Source: an uncultured Anaerococcus sp. (GTDB lineage: Bacteria; Bacillota; Clostridia; Tissierellales; Peptoniphilaceae). From it: a stretch of 14,733 nucleotides of DNA. Where the stretch lies: contig NZ_CALGYW010000163.1 of the NCBI RefSeq assembly GCF_937934665.1, positions 1 to 14,733 on the forward strand, written 5' to 3'. The position numbers were made by a program, and so were the translations under genes. This document shows, piece after piece, positions 11,914 to 14,733 of the stretch. The notes beneath the pieces are model-generated. The model was not told the origin of the DNA. It ran no database searches and was given only the letters and a program-made list of their open reading frames with translations. The first letter of the stretch is position 1. Each line of letters begins with the position of its first letter.

Positions 11914-14733
11914 TTATTTGAGTAATTTTTTGAGGTATTGACCTGTGTAGGATTCTTTGACCTTACTAACCTCTTCTGGAGTTCCAGTTGCAACGAGACT
12001 TCCTCCCCCATCTCCTCCTTCTGGGCCTAGGTCTATTAGGTAGTCTGAGACCTTGATTACATCAAGGTTATGCTCAATTATGACTACTGTATTGTTCTGA
12101 TCAACTAGCCTATTTAAAACTTCTATGAGCTTATGAACATCAGCTGTGTGAAGGCCTGTAGTTGGCTCATCTAGGATGTAGAGGGTTTGACCTGTTGATA
12201 CCTTGGCAAGTTCTGTGGCAAGTTTTACCCTTTGGGCCTCACCACCAGATAACTCTGTGGAAGGTTGGCCGATTTTGATATAGCCAAGACCTACGTCATA
12301 GAGGGTCTGAAGTTTTCTTACTATAGTTGGTTGGTTTTCAAAAAATTCAATGCCTTCTTCAACAGTCATATCTAGGACATCTGCTATATCCTTGCCCTTA
12401 AACTTAACTTCTAGGGTTTCCCTGTTGTATCTCTTGCCGTGGCAAACCTCGCAAGGCACGTAGACGTCTGGTAAAAACATCATGTCAACCTTAATTGTAC
12501 CATCACCCTTACAAGCTTCGCACCTACCGCCTTTGACATTGAAGGAAAATCTTCCCTTCTTAAAACCCTTCATCTTGGCTTGGTTGGTCATGGCAAAGAC
12601 ATCACGGATGGCGTCAAAAACCTTGGTATAGGTCGCAGGATTTGACCTTGGAGTCCTACCTATTGGCGACTGGTCAATAGCTATGACCTTGTCAATTTGA
12701 TCAAGCCCCTTGATTTTTTTGTGACGGCCTGCGTGGACCTTAGACTTATTAATCTTCCTACTTGCCATCTTGTATAAGATTTCATTTACAAGGGAAGATT
12801 TGCCCGAGCCAGAAACTCCAGTAACAGTTGTAAGAGTCCCTAGAGGGAATTTCACATCTATACCCTTAAGGTTATTTTCCTCTGCTCCTATAACTTCTAT
12901 ATAATTATCAGAAGTTCTGCGTTTTTCTGGCAGGTCGATTTTCTTCCTACCAGCTAGATAATCTCCTGTGATAGATTTTTTGGAATTCATGATATCATCG
13001 AGGCTACCTTTAGCAACAATCTCTCCTCCGTGGATACCAGCCTTGGGTCCTATATCTACTATATAGTCTGCAGCCCTCATGGTATCCTCGTCATGTTCTA
13101 CAATTATTAGAGTATTACCAATATCTGTGAGGTTTCGGAGGGATTTGATAAGCTTATCATTGTCTCTTTGGTGAAGGCCTATAGAAGGCTCATCTAGGAC
13201 ATAGGATACACCTACAAGTCCCGATCCAATCTGGGTTGCAAGCCTAATCCTTTGACTCTCACCACCAGAAAGGGTTGAGGCTGTACGATTTAGGGTTAAA
13301 TATGATAGACCTACGCCATTTAAAAACTTGAGTCTTCCCTTGATTTCTCTAATAATTAGCTCTGCTATTTGCTCTTTCATTTCAGAAAGCTCAAGCTTTT
13401 CAAAAAAGTCTATAGACTTGGAAACAGAAAGGCGGGTTAATTCTGAAATGTTTTTATCCCCGACTTTGATTGCCAAAACTTCAGGTTTTAGCCTGTCTCC
13501 ATGGCAAACCCTGCATTCCTCTTCGCCCATATAATCCCTAAACTTTTTCTTTTGAGAATCAGAATTTGTCCTCTGGTACCTATCCCAAATATTTTTAAGA
13601 GCTCCTTCGAAAATTCCCTTGTAGCGTTTTTTGCCTGAAAAGTGAGAATCAAAAACAAAGGATAAATCATAGTCTGTTCCATAAAGAATATCGTGGATAA
13701 GCTCATCTGGTGCATCTTCTAGGGGTGCATCATGTGGATAGTCATAATGGTCAGCTATGGCCCTTACCACCTCATAGTAGTAGGTGCCCTTGCCGGATGT
13801 AGCGTAAGGCTCTACTGCTCCTTCTTTGATTGAAAGACTCTTATCTGGAATTATAAGATCTGGGTCTACCTGGAGGTGAAAACCAAGGCCGTTACACTCA
13901 GGGCACATGCCTATTGGAGCGTTAAAAGAAAACATATTTGGGGTAATCTCAGGCAAAGACACGTGACCTTCTGGACAGGCAAGCTTGGATGATAAAAGCA
14001 TCTCTTCCCCGCCAATTACATCTACAATAACAAGCCCATCAGCAAGGCCAATCACTGTTTCAAGAGAATCTGCAATTCTAGATTCGATTCCCTCTTTCAT
14101 CTTAATCCTATCTACAATTACAGAAATATCATGTTTTTTATTCTTATTAAGGTCTATATCGTCTTCGATTTCATATCTTTCCCCATCAATAATAACACGG
14201 ACAAAACCGTCTTTTCTAATATTAGCCAGGGCATTTTTATGTTGGCCCTTCTTGCCCCTAATAACAGGAGCTAGAAGTTGGAGCTTAGTTCCTTCAGGAA
14301 GCTCCATAATCTTATCAACCATCTGGTCAATAGACTGGGCAACGATAGGCTTGCCACAAACCGGACAATAAGCATCACCAACTCTAGCATATAAAAGCCT
14401 GTAATAGTCATAAATTTCAGTAACAGTTGCCACAGTAGAACGTGGGTTTCTATTAGTAGTCTTTTGGTCAATTGAAATAGAAGGAGAAAGCCCTTCAATA
14501 GAATCAACCTCAGGCTTATCAATCCCTCCCAAAAATTGCCTAGCATAGGAGGAAAGACTCTCAACATAACGCCTTTGCCCCTCGGCATATATAGTATCAA
14601 AGGCAAGGGTAGACTTACCAGAGCCCGAAAGCCCAGTAAAAACAATCATCTCATCACGAGGGAGAGTAAGATCTACGTTTTTGAGATTGTTAGTCCTTGC
14701 TCCTTTTATAATAATATTATTATTTTCTTTCAT
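11914..14733 (-). CDS. uvrA: Excinuclease ABC subunit A
   Basis: This 939-residue protein is the damage-recognising ATPase of nucleotide excision repair. It acts with UvrB (not in the window). Two ABC modules are complete: Walker A at 34-42 (GLSGSGKST) and 638-647, signature LSGGESQR (488-495) and LSGGEAQR (828-835), Walker B VLDEPSIGLH (512-521) and ILDEPTTGLH (853-862). The second zinc module has Cys738, 741, 761 and 764. In the first, Cys253, 277 and 280 are present, but the residue at 256 is Gly followed by His257 (CPEGH), unlike the usual CxxC. A CPVCG motif also lies at 123-127. The start codon is the last three bases of the window. The start MKENNNIIIKGARTNNLKN is typical, though its promoter and ribosome site cannot be seen. 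Confidence 0.98.
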   Translation of the reverse strand: MKENNNIIIKGARTNNLKNVDLTLPRDEMIVFTGLSGSGKSTLAFDTIYAEGQRRYVESLSSYARQFLGGIDKPEVDSIEGLSPSISIDQKTTNRNPRSTVATVTEIYDYYRLLYARVGDAYCPVCGKPIVAQSIDQMVDKIMELPEGTKLQLLAPVIRGKKGQHKNALANIRKDGFVRVIIDGERYEIEDDIDLNKNKKHDISVIVDRIKMKEGIESRIADSLETVIGLADGLVIVDVIGGEEMLLSSKLACPEGHVSLPEITPNMFSFNAPIGMCPECNGLGFHLQVDPDLIIPDKSLSIKEGAVEPYATSGKGTYYYEVVRAIADHYDYPHDAPLEDAPDELIHDILYGTDYDLSFVFDSHFSGKKRYKGIFEGALKNIWDRYQRTNSDSQKKKFRDYMGEEECRVCHGDRLKPEVLAIKVGDKNISELTRLSVSKSIDFFEKLELSEMKEQIAELIIREIKGRLKFLNGVGLSYLTLNRTASTLSGGESQRIRLATQIGSGLVGVSYVLDEPSIGLHQRDNDKLIKSLRNLTDIGNTLIIVEHDEDTMRAADYIVDIGPKAGIHGGEIVAKGSLDDIMNSKKSITGDYLAGRKKIDLPEKRRTSDNYIEVIGAEENNLKGIDVKFPLGTLTTVTGVSGSGKSSLVNEILYKMASRKINKSKVHAGRHKKIKGLDQIDKVIAIDQSPIGRTPRSNPATYTKVFDAIRDVFAMTNQAKMKGFKKGRFSFNVKGGRCEACKGDGTIKVDMMFLPDVYVPCEVCHGKRYNRETLEVKFKGKDIADVLDMTVEEGIEFFENQPTIVRKLQTLYDVGLGYIKIGQPSTELSGGEAQRVKLATELAKVSTGQTLYILDEPTTGLHTADVHKLIEVLNRLVDQNNTVVIIEHNLDVIKVSDYLIDLGPEGGDGGGSLVATGTPEEVSKVKESYTGQYLKKLLK

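Overview
The window looks like chromosomal DNA of a low-GC, Gram-positive anaerobe. Peptoniphilaceae or a related Tissierellia lineage (the Anaerococcus, Peptoniphilus and Finegoldia neighbourhood) fits best. This placement is inferred from AT-rich intergenic DNA, strong AGGAGG-type ribosome sites, sigma-A-like TTGACA/TATAAT promoters and the gene set (CarD, YacL, IspDF, RibU, MreB), not from a database search. Every convincing gene is on the minus strand, so transcription runs from high to low coordinates.

Right part (14733 to 9079): uvrA, whose start codon is the last three bases of the window, ends at an intrinsic terminator. A tightly packed cluster follows: a small acidic protein, a YgbA_NO-family four-cysteine protein, a DUF4256 protein and a lipoprotein, joined by TAATG or ATGA overlaps or a short gap. 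A diacylglycerol-kinase-family lipid kinase comes next.

Middle part (8986 to 5050): a housekeeping operon of carD, yacL (PIN-TRAM), ispD, ispF and metK. Several of these genes overlap by 4 to 8 bases, and the operon closes with a strong terminator. It joins an RNA-polymerase-binding regulator, a membrane nuclease-like protein, two steps of the MEP isoprenoid pathway and S-adenosylmethionine synthesis. There is no SAM riboswitch directly before metK.

From about 5000 down to 3980 lies a 1-kb gene-free island. It is full of nested inverted repeats, has GC-rich patches unlike the rest of the window, carries an oriT-like motif and is loosely bounded by an inverted repeat. Two of its hairpins have different stems but nearly the same 19-20-nt loop (read on opposite strands) and the same stem architecture. 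This is the least explained part of the window.

Left part (3819 to 1): mreB and gpmA overlap by one base, and a 193-bp MITE-like palindrome follows gpmA with a T-run that could make it the operon's terminator. An AT-rich spacer, an orphan OmpR-type regulator with a degenerate receiver domain, and ribU come next. RibU, the riboflavin ECF transporter S component, is preceded by a near-consensus promoter, an FMN riboswitch and a terminator. A perfect 11-bp hairpin closes this last unit at the window edge.
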